A DNA stretch of 64,000 nt from Eucalyptus grandis (GCF_016545825.1 NC_052614.1:39464072-39528071); one strand, 5' to 3'. Counted from the stretch's first letter, positions 8,695-19,651 are shown. Made by a program: numbers and translations. The notes: a model not told the origin generated them from the sequence alone.

Positions 8695-11600
8695 ATGGCT
8701 TCTTCATTATTGCTGTCCAACCTGTCTCCTTTATGTGTCTTCTTCTTCTTCTTCTTCTTCTCCTTGCTCTTCTTGGTCAACACCACTTCATTTTATGGGG
8801 CAAGTGCTTCTGCTTCGTCCACTTCTTTTTCCACTATCCACACAACTAGGAATAAGGATGAAGTAGAGGCTCTCCTAAATTGGAAATCTACTCTTGACAA
8901 CCATAGCCAATTTCTACTCTTTTCATGGCACGGCAACAACCCTTGCCGCTTTACTGGTGTGGCTTGCAACGACTACAGAGCCATCACCCATCTAAATCTT
9001 TCCCATCTCAATTTGACAGGAACTCTAGATGGCCTCGACTTCTCATGCTTACCAGTGTGATTAGTTTTGAACTTGCCAACAACTCGATATATGGCTCCAT
9101 TCCCTCAGGTATCGGGAACCTTTCCAAACTCAACTCTCTTGATCTTTGCTTCAATAAATTGTCTGGAAAAATTCCTCCAAGTATAGGTACGTTGGAGAGT
9201 CTTCGTTATTTGTACCTTTGTGGCAACAACCTAAGTGGACACATCCCTATGGAGATTGGACATTTGGATTCTATTTTGGTATTTTTTCCCCCCAAAATCA
9301 ACTTTCAGGGCCATTCCTACTTCTCTTGTAAAATTAGGCAATTTAATCAGATTAGACATTTCGCAGAATAACTTTTCTGGCTCCATTCCAATAGAGATAA
9401 GTGACTTGAAGAATTTGAAGTCTCTTCAATTATGGCAAAATGGACTTTCAGGATCCATACCTTTAGAAATTGGGAGACTCACTTCTCTTATTAGACTTGA
9501 CCTATCATCCAATAGTTTCACCGGCTTAATTCCTTGTTCCATCGGAAACTTGACAAGTTTATCTCTTCTTGCCCTCTCCGGAAATGGATTTTCGGGATCC
9601 ATACCTTCAGAAATTGGGAAGCTCACTTCTCTTATAGAATTTGACCTATCAGCCAACAATTTCATCGGTTCAATTCCTCGATCTATCGGAAACTTAACAA
9701 GTTTATCTTTTCTTTACCTCTACAAAAATGGACTTTCGGGACCCATACCTTCCGAAATTGGGAGGCTCACTTCTCTAATTATGCTTCACCTATCAAAAAA
9801 CAATCTTAATGGCTCAATTCCTTGTTCCATCAGAAACTTGACAAGTTTATCTTTTCTTCACCTCTACGAAATTGGACTTTCAGGACCCATACCTTTAGAA
9901 ATTGGGAGTCTCACTTCTCTTGTAAAACTGGGCCTATCATTCAACAATTTTACTGGCTCAATTCCTCATTCCATCGGAAACTTGACAAGTTTATTTCTTC
10001 TTCACCTTAATGACAACAAATTCTTTGGTTCCTTGCCTTATGGATTTAATAAGTTAACATGTTTAAGTATTCTGGCTCTATCTAACAATGAACTAGAGGG
10101 GGAACTGCCAAAAGACGTATGCCTTGGGGGATCATTGCAGTATTTCTCCGCCACCAATAATCATTTCACAGGTCCTATCCCAACAAGCTTAGAGAACTGT
10201 AGCACATTAATCAGATTGAATTTAGAAGGAAACCAACTTACTGGAAACATAACAAAAGCTTTTGGAATATATCCACATCTATATTTTATTGACTTGAGCC
10301 ATAATCATTTGACCGGCGAACTGTCATGGAAATGGGAGCGTTGTCATAATTTGACAAGCTTAAAGATATCAAACAACTACATTTCTGGCAAGATACCTGC
10401 AATATTTGGAAGGATGGCTCAGTTACAACTACTAAACATTTCTTCAAATAGTTTAAGCGGAGAGATTCCGAGGGAATTGGGAAGCATGCCGATGTTGTTA
10501 GAACTCGATTTAAGTACCAACTCGATCATGGGAAATGTCCCAACTGAAATTGGACTTTTATCACATCTGGCACATCTAAACTTGGCATCAAATAATTTGA
10601 GTGGATCAATATTGGTGCCGTTAAGCTCATGCAAAAGCTTGTTGAGCTTGAACTTGAGTAGAAACAAATTTTTTAGCAATATTCCTCTTGAGATAGCCAA
10701 CATACAATTTCTTGAAGTTCTCGACTTGAGTCATAATTTGTTGAGTGGAAGCATACCAGGAAAGCTTGGAAAGCTAAGAATGCTGGAAGTTCTAAATATT
10801 TCCCACAACGGTCTTTCTGGTTCTATTCCACATACTTTTGGTGATATGTTGGCCTTGACTTCTATCGATGTATCCTATAATGACCTAGAAGGTCCTCTCC
10901 CAAATGTCAAGGCTTTCAATGAGGCCCCATTTGAGGTAATATGGCATAATAGAGGGCTTTGTGGAAATGTTGTTGGTTTACCTAAATGCAATTCCATCGG
11001 GAGTGAGAAACACAATCGATACGTTGGAACCAGAGTCATAGTTATCCTCATTCTCTCGTTCTTGGGGTTTCTCTTTTTCTCATGCACATGGGCCATTCTT
11101 GTAATCGTCAATCATCGTCGAAGAAGGATTATCAAGAAGGACAACAATGAACGGGCAAATGATTTGGATTTCATGCATATTTTGAGTTATGATGGCAAAG
11201 TTTTCTACAACCGAATCATCGAGGTCACAGAAGGATTTGACTCTAAGTACTATGTCAGTGAAGGATCATATGGAATCGTTTATAAAGCTGAGATATCAAA
11301 AGGTCAAACGGTTGCTATCAAGCAAACCTCTTCATCGCAAGAAGATGGTGAGATTGTTGATTTGATATCATTTGAAAGGGAAATTCAAGCCTTAATGAAT
11401 ATACGCCATCGCAACATTGTGAAATTTTATGGATTCTGCTCTCATGCCCAACGCTGTTTTTTGGTGTATGAGTACATGGAAAGAGGAAGCTTGAGGACAA
11501 CTTTGAATGATGATGAAAGAGCAATAGAATTTTCATGGGACAAGAGGGTAAATGTGGTCCGAGGAATTGCGAATGCATTGTCCTATATGCATCACGAATG

Positions 11601-12722
11601 TTCACCTTCATTGATTCATCGAGACTTGACCAGTAACAACATTCTATTGGATCAGCATTATAAGGCTCATATTTCTGATTTTGGCACTGCAAGGCTATTG
11701 AGGCCAGATTCGTCAAATTGGACTCTTATTGCTGGCACTATCGGATATATTGCTCCAGGTACTTTGTAATTTTTTCAATTTTAATGGGCATTTGGTGTCA
11801 AACATGCCTTCTAAATAATTGAACTTTCGCTAGGTTCTTGATTATTTAATCTTCTTATGGAAATTAGGTTACTAATTTAGAGCTTTCAAATTTTGTGTTG
11901 ACCTTCTGATTTCCTTGATAAGGAAGAATTGGCGAATGAGGAAAAATATCGTAATTGATCCATTTCAAGGATATTAAGTTTGCATTACCAAAATGATATT
12001 CGTACTTGAAGTGTCAAACAAAATCCTTTGAAATTCACCTCAGCATAAACTCCAATGCTCAAATCAGTTTTGTGAGTGTAGATTAGGTAGAAATTTGTAC
12101 TTGTAATCATCACATCATGGGAAGCAATGTTGTCAACTTGAATATAGCTTGTGATCGAGGTTGTAAAAAAATAGGATTTTTTCACTTGCAGAGTTGGCTT
12201 TTTCTACAATTCCTACAGAAAAGTGTGATGTGTATAGCTTTGGAGTAGTTGCGTTAGAAACAATCATGGGAAAGCATCCAAGAGATCATGTTTCTTGGGA
12301 ATGTTCATCGTCTTCCCAAATTGAGCCGCCAATGATGCTGAAGGATGTGCTAGATCAACGTCTCTCACCTTCTAGACTTCATCTTCGAGATGCACAAGAT
12401 GTGGTCTTGATTGCCAAGCTAGCATTCGCGTGCTTGCAGGCCAATCCACAGCTTCGACCGAGCATGAGACAAATCTCACAAGAGCTTTGCATTCAAGTAC
12501 CCTTGGAAATGCCACTCTCTACAATCAGTTTAAAGCAACTTCGCGATCTTAGTGTCAAGAAGATTGGAGCACATAAAAGAGATGGTAAGTTCTAAATTTA
12601 ATTTTCACGTGTTATTTTGTTTAGTTCATAATAATGATGATGATCACATTTTGAATATCGTCTTAGTTCTCACTCATCCCTTGTGTTTTACGACTTTCAC
12701 TGCAGAGCCAGCTTCTCTTTGA
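8695..12722 (+). CDS. LRR receptor-like kinase, MIK2-like, with frameshifts in the first LRRs
   Basis: This is a plasma-membrane receptor serine/threonine kinase, closest in style to MDIS1-interacting receptor-like kinase 2. Exon 1 runs 8695-11758, exon 2 12192-12584 (phase-1 GT-AG intron inside the AP|E of kinase subdomain VIII, a conserved site), and a tiny exon 3 probably 12706-12722. The order is signal peptide, N-terminal cap ([11 protein letters not shown]), many 24-residue LRRs, C-terminal cap (GLCGN), a transmembrane helix near 11035-11115 and the kinase. Visible kinase motifs are [12 protein letters not shown] and DFG. The first glycine of the Gly loop is Ser. The ATG at 8695 fits the signal peptide. 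Near 9045 and between 9280 and 9320 the reading frame shifts at least three times, one shift at a T6C6A4 run, so either the gene is broken or the sequence has indel errors. Downstream of 9320 it is fully open. Confidence 0.85.
9441..10016 (+). repeat. Four exact-period 144-bp repeats inside the LRR domain
   Basis: The phrase tgga(c/t)tttc(a/g)ggatccat or its close variant starts at 9441, 9585, 9729 and 9873, exactly 144 bases apart. Each unit encodes 48 residues, meaning two LRRs (one [11 protein letters not shown] type and one [12 protein letters not shown] type). This shows in-frame growth of the ligand-binding solenoid by unequal exchange. Confidence 0.85.
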
Positions 12723-12729
12723 ACATTAC

Positions 12730-12895
12730 AGGAATAGTGCAATGTTTATTGTTTGGAGTTGTTGCACTAAAAATAATTATGGGAAAGCTTTTGGGGAGAT
12801 CTTGTTTCATAATTATTTCGAAATTTTTGCAAAGCAATCAGGAAGTGAATTTGCAAAGTGCATTGGATCGATGTATATTGCCTTCTTTTTAATCA
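12730..12895 (+). pseudogene. Decayed duplicate of the receptor-kinase last large exon
   Basis: The frame reads a GIVQC..LFGVVALKIIMGKLLG segment that matches the [19 protein letters not shown] segment of the upstream kinase exon at 12225-12285. A QSALDRCILPS segment follows, matching its VLDQRLSPS. The middle and the rest of the kinase lobe are missing. It is a truncated relic of a second tandem kinase copy. Confidence 0.65.
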
Positions 12896-13207
12896 AGATG
12901 TAAAAAACATGTAGTTTTTACTTCTGGGAGAGATAATGATACTAGTTGTCTATGAAATTTTATCAAAATGCAATGTCATTCTTGAGCTTTCAATTAGTTC
13001 AATTAAATCACTTTTGACTAATGTGCAATATCATCTCGGAATTTTCAGTTGGTTCAATTCCATTCTACAATTGGATCTACCCAATTTCTAGATCCAAGAA
13101 GCACAAGTTGATCATTCAAACTTATGGAGCCATTAAACTAGTAAAATTGGATAGATTTCATATTTTCTTATACAAAATCCATTCTCACTTGATTTAGCGT
13201 CGTCCAC
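12896..13207. other. Intergenic, nothing recognised
   Basis: AT-rich DNA lies between the kinase relic and the LINE. No gene or repeat could be supported. Confidence 0.45.
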
Positions 13208-13265
13208 ACTTGAATTTTTTTTTTTTTTTTTTTTTGGTAAATACAAGATACAAAACTAAGAAAAA

Positions 13266-13774
13266 TTAACGTCTAGAATCTATAATCCCAACTTTATCAC
13301 TAAGCAAAACATGAGATAATTCTCTAAGAGGCCACAAGTAAAATGTAGTATCCAAACGCTTCACTACGCCAATATTGACAAGCATATCAGCAGGCTGATT
13401 ACCTTCCCGAAAAATGTGATGAATTTTGAACTCAAAATGAGAGCTCAATAGTCTTCTGATATCTTTAAGGAGTGTTGGTCTAGTGTTGTCCGCTATTCTC
13501 TTTTGGTTAACAAGTTCCGTAAAAATTTTGGAGTCCATCTCAATAATGAGTTTATGGAAACCTCGTTATTTTGCGATGGTAAGTCCCAACCATAGCGCCC
13601 ATAGTTTTTCTTGTAAAGATGACCATATTTCAAGAAATGAGGTAAAATCGCCAAGTCAGTCATCCCATTCATTTTGGAATACTCCTCTGGCTCTTCTAAG
13701 TCTAGGATTACCTTTAGATAGTCCATCCGTATTTTGTTTGATCCATGCCGAAGGAGGATGATCCCAAGCAACAA
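13266..13774 (-). pseudogene. LINE RNase-H-like domain
   Basis: The minus strand carries ETDSKIF-type (MDSKIFTELVN) and IFREGNQPADMLVN segments typical of the RVT_3 RNase-H-like domain at the end of plant LINE ORF2. It lies just before the poly(A) tail. A frame change near 13530 splits it. Confidence 0.7.
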
Positions 13775-14075
13775 TAACGAGAGAAGTAAATGATCTACTT
13801 TTAGACAAGTTGATCATGGAAAAAGCTATGATTTCCTATGTGTATGATTGGATTACTTGTACAGGGTTGGAAGGAAAAATAAAGTTTTTCTAGATTAGTG
13901 ACTTGTTTCTCCATTACCAAAAAAACCATCTACTTACACCAAAAGTAGTACTCCAATCAAAGTGGGAATTAAATCTCTTGTGGTCAGGCAGGTTGAATTT
14001 CAACCATTGAGTTTCATTGAGAAGAACTCTTCAAACAATGTCGTGGGACGAGGTGAACCCATATGTTCTAAATAA

Positions 14076-14805
14076 CTAGAGAATCAAACAAAACATGCAA
14101 TGTTGTTTCCACTGAAGATTCACAATGCGGACAATAAGGTTATCTCCTAGATTGCGAGATGTTCTTAATTCATTGGATAATAAATGCTTATGTGCCGCTA
14201 GCCAAAAGAAGGTTTTACTATGTTGAGGTCCTATCAGTTTCTTGATTATTGATCCTTTTGATAATTTCACATGCTGACCCAACAGAAAAAGATCCACTGC
14301 TATTACCTTCCCACAATAGACCATCTTTCCCATTGGAGGGTACCAACGGTTTGATGCGCGAATTCCAAGGATTTCATCTTTTGGTAAGATTCCTTGGAAA
14401 AGCGGAAAGTTCCATTTCCATTTAGCACAAAATCACGAATTTTTTTGTTTGTCTTAAATGGAGGCAGGTGGAGAGTCACTATTTCAATGAGTGGCTCCAA
14501 CCCTTTAATGCATCCGTCTTTCCAAAAATATACATCTTCTCCATTTCCCTGGCTCCATACTGCTCCTTCCTCTAAAGTTGGCCATACATTAACAATTGCT
14601 TTCCATAATATCGATTCACCAGATTTAACGTGAACAATATTTCCTTGTTGTGAATAATATTTGGCATGCAAAAGCTGTGACTATAGTGGGGTTGTGTCTT
14701 GAAGCTCCATGCTAGTTTCATCAATAAACCTTGGTTAGTAATTTCAAAGGATCTAAGGCCAAGACCACCACTTTTTTTAGGTTTACAAATAGTCTTCCAA
14801 TTCAA
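14076..14805 (-). pseudogene. LINE zinc-binding (zf-RVT) region
   Basis: The minus strand reads KPKKSGGLGLRSFE near 14760, WKAIVNVWP and GNGEDVYFWKDGC near 14560-14620, and a zinc-binding-like KTFFWLAAHKHLL segment near 14200. These are the usual segments between RT and RNase H in plant LINEs. Frames change at about 14670 and 14320. Confidence 0.65.
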
Positions 14806-15234
14806 AAGGTGTATGCAATGCTTGTCTCCGGTATCTCCCCAAATGAAAGCATAGCAACATTTCTCAATCCGTTGACAAACACGAGTTAAGACTTTATAAT
14901 ATTATATTTGATAGGTAGGTACAGACATGATTGAAAATTGAGCTAATGTGATGTGGCCTGCCATTGACAAGCTATCTGACTTCTATCCACTAACTCTATT
15001 TGTTGTCTTCTCTAATAACAGTTGAAAATGCCTTGAAGATGTTATTCCATGAATCAAAAGCACACCTAGATATTTGCTTGGGTTTGAACATATTACAAAG
15101 TCGAAGATATCGCTTAGGATGCGTTTTAGCCCTAGAGAAGTATTCTTTGAGCAGAAAAGTTTGCTTTTAGCCTTGCGGACAATTTGACCTGATCTTTGAC
15201 AAAAATTGTCCAAGCACTCCAAGATAACCTTCAT

Positions 15235-16000
15235 CTATTCCATTGAGGCTTCTGCCAATAATAATAGCTCATTTGCAGACATTAAATGAGATATCTGCGG
15301 TCCTCTCTGACCAAAACAAAAAGGTTTCCATGGTTTTGAATTCACTGCTGCATGGACAAGATGAGATAATCGATCCATATACAATACAAAAATATTGGGA
15401 GAGAGAGGGTCACCTTGACGTATTCCCCTAGATGGCAAGAAGGTCTCTGTAATCTCCCCATTCCACAACACCTGCATGGACGAAGAGGTGATACATTTCA
15501 TAATGAGTTGAACCAATGAGTCTGGAATACCTTTCAAGTGGGGAGTTTTCGCAATGAAGGACCATTTCAGTCGATCATATGCTTTCTCCAAATTAATTTT
15601 TAGAATCATGTGCCCTCATTTCCTTTGGGATTTGCTCATTGAGTGAATTGCTTCTTGTACAATAATAACATTATATTGAATGTGTCTATCGGGAACAAAG
15701 CTAATTTAGACAAGTTGTGGTAGAACATCCTTTAATCAATTCATGATCACTTTGGAGAGAATTTTATAGGTGACATTACACAAATTAAATGGTTGAAAGT
15801 TGTTCGTAGTCTCCGATTGTTGCACTTTCGGAATTAGCACTTGGAGTGTTTTGCTAATCTCAGCTTAGTTACAGTTTCCTAACCAAGCATCAATAATAAA
15901 ATTGGTTAATGAGTTGCTAACCAAATTTTGTTGATGTCGAAAGAAAACCCCTTGGAAGCCATCCGGTCTGGGTGCTTTCAAAAAGTGTTTTGTAGACTTC
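15235..16000 (-). pseudogene. LINE reverse transcriptase (broken)
   Basis: The best open piece (15235-15609) shows the NLEKAYDR motif, a GIRQGDPLSP motif and a downstream HLM-ANE-LLL segment where active enzymes have the catalytic F/Y-A-D-D. Upstream to about 16000 the frames are broken but keep a GPDGF.-like and SLTNFI-like context. The altered catalytic box and frameshifts indicate no activity. Confidence 0.75.
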
Positions 16001-16056
16001 TTTCTTGTCAACGATTCTAGCCAGACATGAAGCTTGTGAGAAATTCAAGACTTGAA

Positions 16057-18875
16057 AATTTCTATCGACAATTCAAGCGCTCATCCTCATAAAAGTACAA
16101 AAATAGAAAATAGTATAAATAAATAAAAAATAGTGGGCTTTTCTAGTTCGTGGCCCAATTTACATAGCTCACAAAATTAAATTTCGCTAAATCCACAAGC
16201 CCAGCAAGCCTGTCGGCTCTAGTCCATCTTATGCATCAATGAGGCCCTAGAAGCTGTTGCCCCACTAGCCCATTCCATATGCTAAAGCCACAGCCCATTA
16301 GACCAAAACCCATAGAGGGTGAAGCCCACAGGACATGGAAAAGCCCAGTCCATCTTCTTTCTCACGCAATCTTTGAAGAAGACTCACGTGAGAATGCGCA
16401 AGGGGGAACGCGCGAGTAAGGGCGAATGAGAGAGGAGCTCTTGAAGGAAAAAGTGAGAGACGCCAGGGCCAGCGAGGAAGGAGCTTGAGATTTGTAAAAG
16501 ATGTTCTAAACTTCTAATCAACATATTGTGTACCTTAAATGGACTTCATTTGCTGTGTCAAAATGCCCCAGCAACATTGAGGCCTGATTTGAAAATTTGA
16601 TATGTTTTTTCATGATTGTTGTGTTTCTGATGTACATCGCTGATTTCTTAATTGTTTTTTTTTTTTTTAGGATTTTTGTGAGTAGATTTTGGGGATGATG
16701 TCTCCATGAAAGTTGTTTGCCACATCTAGATCTAGTTAACCTAAAATTTCTTTTAAAAAAATGAAGGTCGTTTGGTCAGTATGATCATCATTCAATCATT
16801 TGTGCTTGCCTCTGAAAATCGGTTTTCCAGTCAGATCTTTATGTGTTCTTCAATTTTTATAAAAAAATTTGTTCATATTTTCAAAATGAGTTCTTCACGA
16901 AAGTTTGAGCTAACATCTTAAGCTTTCATTTGACACCAATTTTATTGAAATCGATGCATTTTTGGTCATTCAAAGGATCTGATCAGTGCGCATAATCAAT
17001 TTGCCCTCAGATTGTGGAACTTGTTTCTCAAGAACGACCGGGTGTGTTTAGTAATTTTGACGAAGTTGAGTTCCTTGTTTGCAAATTTCCAAAACATTAA
17101 AGTTTTTCATGAGGCTCTTATATGCAAATATGAAAAATTTCAACACCTGATTGCAAGTTTTGAGGGGCTTAGTTGCGAAACATTCGGATAAGGTTTGAGC
17201 TGCTACCGAAACTAATTCAGTTATAACAGTTAGGCACTGACCGATTTTCCAAAATATTCTCTTGTGAATTTGTCAAATATAAAAACTGAAAGTTTGTCAT
17301 TGATTCCCTTCCCTAACTACTCAAAAATTTTCACGCCAATTTAAAGTCGGCTGATATTTTTTCCAAATTTTTCAAAACTCGGACCTGAAACGGGTCGGAT
17401 TCTGGACCCTTTGGGACAAATCGTATTTTTCGAGTCAAATGGTAAATAATTGGATATAATGACCTTCTAGACATTTATTGTAAACGCATTAAGCTTTCGA
17501 AGCATGCCTGAATCACTTCATTTGATGATCGTTTGTCTGGTCAATTAATTTCAAAACCTAATGATATGAATCCTGCAATTAATGAATAAGTGATCCTATT
17601 TATGATTCACTAGCTTTGTTAGATGGTTTGAGATTCAAGTCCATTTTTCATCTAAATGCATGTTTAATTGTTCACGTATGTGATTGTTATATGTATGCAT
17701 AAGTTCAATGCATGAACAAGGGAAATGCCAAAAGGAGATTTAGACCTTAAATTTAGGGATTAATAGAAATCGACCACTGTTTGCGAACATAAATGATGGC
17801 CAATAACTATTAATCACAATTTAATCAACTTTAGGGTCTAGGATGGGACAATATGTGTGCACAACCAAAGGCCAACTTCAAGGCTCGTGTTTCATGTTCA
17901 AAATTTGCTCGAGTTATTGGCTCTTGTTTGTACTTGCTTGGACTTGTATGGCTGCATTATATGTATTACATAAGTCGAATACTTAGTATAGTATGTCGAG
18001 ACAATCTGTGAAGAAGTAGACCGAAAGACTCGAAAGCGGTGGCATGCCCGATGTCCAATCCAGCGTTTGTGAAGTACCATTCATTCTCGGCCATTTCTCG
18101 AGTTTTTCATTCAAATTTGTAATAATATCCGACAAGTTGCGGGTTTTATTTTTCATGCACTTAGAATAGTTTGTGCTTTAATTTATTGAGTGTTTACCTT
18201 CCCGCAACATATTTTCAGTTATATGCGTGTTTATTTCATACTATGTTGACTAGTTTAGAATTGCATGAACGAACCATCCACATATGATCACATTTCAATG
18301 CTCAAAATGAATTTGCACGAAAACATAAAAACAAATGCATGATCACTTTAGGTAACAACCAACCGTTAGGTATCGAAATTGCATTAATATAAATATTAAG
18401 ATAACCCAAGTTCTTTGGTTCATACTTTCAATTCTTGATTGGGCAATGTAGCCAACCCCCAAAAAAGAGGCTGGCAGTGACTCTTAATTAACATGTTAGG
18501 TTGTTTAACGAACATTAGAATGAATCCTTATCATGTGAGGTTTGGGAGAATCTGTATTCGTAATTAATAGACTGAGTGCGGCTCACCGACTAGACGATGC
18601 TTCTAAAGCTGTCTGTTATGGGAACACATGCTTAAATTGTTTTACAATTAAATACCCATAAATCTATCCACTAGAGGGCCCTTCCTGCCTTGAGGGGTAG
18701 GTTGCGGCATCCATCGTTCACCACCCATCGTTTATCGTACTCGACCACCACAATTCCGGTTAGACCAATAAGGAAGCTTGGCCACAAAAGAAAACCTGAT
18801 TTTGGGCAACGCCGAGAGCTTTATAAACGCCTCTCATCGATTTCTCTCATTAATGAGTCTTTCCCAGTGGATAAG
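16057..18875. mobile_element. Possible remnant of an LTR element (non-coding)
   Basis: No ORF of substance is present. The text has an LTR-like or untranslated-leader feel: it is long and low in coding sense, and a gccaacccc..aaagaggctggcagtgactc phrase near 18451-18485 recalls the primer-binding surroundings of Tat/Ogre-type elements. I could not find a second LTR. This is an inference from family style only. Confidence 0.25.

Positions 18876-18877
<2 letters not shown>

Positions 18878-18945
<68 letters not shown>
18878..18945 (+). repeat. (TC)n microsatellite, insertion site of the gypsy element
   Basis: A run of about 34 TC dinucleotides is followed by CACACAC. It directly precedes the 5' LTR. 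The CA run resumes after the 3' LTR at 25504, so the element landed at the end of a TC/CA microsatellite. Confidence 0.9.
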
Positions 18946-18951
<6 letters not shown>

Positions 18952-19635
18952 TGATGTGGACATCGAGTCATATCGAGGACGAGGTGCTAGGGACCCATTG
19001 TCTATTCCTACTGGTTCGATTACTCGAGCGCGGGCCAAACAATTCAGGCAAGCTGTTGGCGTCATGATTCGTGATCTTTGGCGTGAAGATGACCTTGGAT
19101 CAAATCTTGAAGAATTTTGGAAATCTTGGTGCAATTTAATTATCTTGTCACCAAATAATTGACCAAGTCAATTTATATATATTCTTGTTTAAGAATATTC
19201 TAGAATAGGAATATTCTAGAATATGACGCATTAGATATATATTCTTGTTTAAGAATATTCTAGAATAGGAATATTCTAGAATATGACGCATTAGTTTTTT
19301 AGGGTTTGTGTGGCAGCCTATATAAAGGATTTGCCAAATTTCTTTGGGGACGGATATATTTTATTTTTGAGGAAAAGAATTGAGAGGTTCTCTTTTTACT
19401 GTTCTTTTGAGGACTTGACCTAATCAAGATTCTCTTGTGGCGGTCAATTCGACTTATCGAGCGAGATAGCGAATTCTTTCGCTCGTGGCGTCTATAACGT
19501 TGGTTGGTTGACACGTGTTCGTCAACATGTAACGTTCATACCGAGGTTGCCAATCACAGGTTTGATTGGAGGTCGAGGTTTACAATTCGCACCATCTGGG
19601 CCTTCATAAAACGATCCCCGCAACGATTCACATCA
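18952..19635 (+). repeat. 5' LTR (684 bp)
   Basis: It starts TGATGTGG and ends TCA before the primer-binding site. It is longer than the 3' LTR mainly because a 60-bp block with heat-shock-like motifs is duplicated (about 19175-19294) and a 16-bp piece is retained. A TATATAAAGG box lies at 19320. By eye the two LTRs differ by roughly 15-20 substitutions besides indels, suggesting a moderately old insertion. Confidence 0.9.
19193..19281 (+). promoter_or_regulatory. Four heat-shock-element motifs in the 5' LTR promoter
   Basis: The pattern GAAnnTTCnnGAA occurs perfectly at 19193-19205, 19209-19221, 19253-19265 and 19269-19281. The last motif ends about 39 bases before the TATATAAAGG box. This is the consensus bound by plant heat-shock factors (three alternating nGAAn units). 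Function is inferred, not shown. Confidence 0.7.
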
Positions 19636-19638
19636 ATT

Positions 19639-19651
19639 TGGTATCAAAGCC
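19639..19651 (+). other. Primer-binding site (initiator Met tRNA type)
   Basis: The sequence tggtatcaaagcc lies three bases after the 5' LTR. It matches the common plant LTR-element primer site complementary to the 3' end of initiator methionine tRNA, with one A in place of the usual G. Confidence 0.8.

Larger units (their letters stand above)
5256..8856 (+). repeat. Four ~900-bp tandem units carrying the receptor-kinase promoter and signal-peptide start
   Basis: Units begin at the phrase gatgagcggc (5256, 6151, 7050, 7953) and measure 895, 899, 903 and 904 bases. Each contains, in order, a 20-codon tail ending in TAA, an AT-rich spacer, an 86-codon ORF, a spacer with a variable A/T tract, a tataaata box, a C-rich leader and the first ~50 codons of the receptor kinase. 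The fourth unit ends where that kinase gene continues (aaggatgaagtagagg at about 8855). Copies are nearly identical by eye, differing by scattered substitutions and short-tract length changes, so the expansion is recent or has been homogenised. Confidence 0.92.
13215..16049 (-). mobile_element. 5'-truncated LINE-type retrotransposon
   Basis: Reading the minus strand from 16049 to 13215 gives the order expected of a plant L1-like LINE. A reverse transcriptase comes first, then a linker with the zinc-binding region, then an RNase-H-like domain. A 21-base poly(T) at 13215-13235 follows, which is the poly(A) tail of the minus-strand element. The word acttgaa flanks both ends (13208-13214 and 16050-16056) and may be a target duplication, although it is short. 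Stops and frame changes are numerous, so the copy is dead. Confidence 0.8.

Noticed and set aside
5256..8856. CRISPR-like or satellite interpretation of the array
   Set aside because: Units are ~900 bp and contain promoter and coding pieces of the adjacent gene. This is a segmental tandem duplication, not a CRISPR array or a centromeric satellite.
18690..19134. ORFs running through the TC microsatellite
   Set aside because: They are Ser-Leu or Arg-Glu repeats from the microsatellite, joined to LTR sequence.
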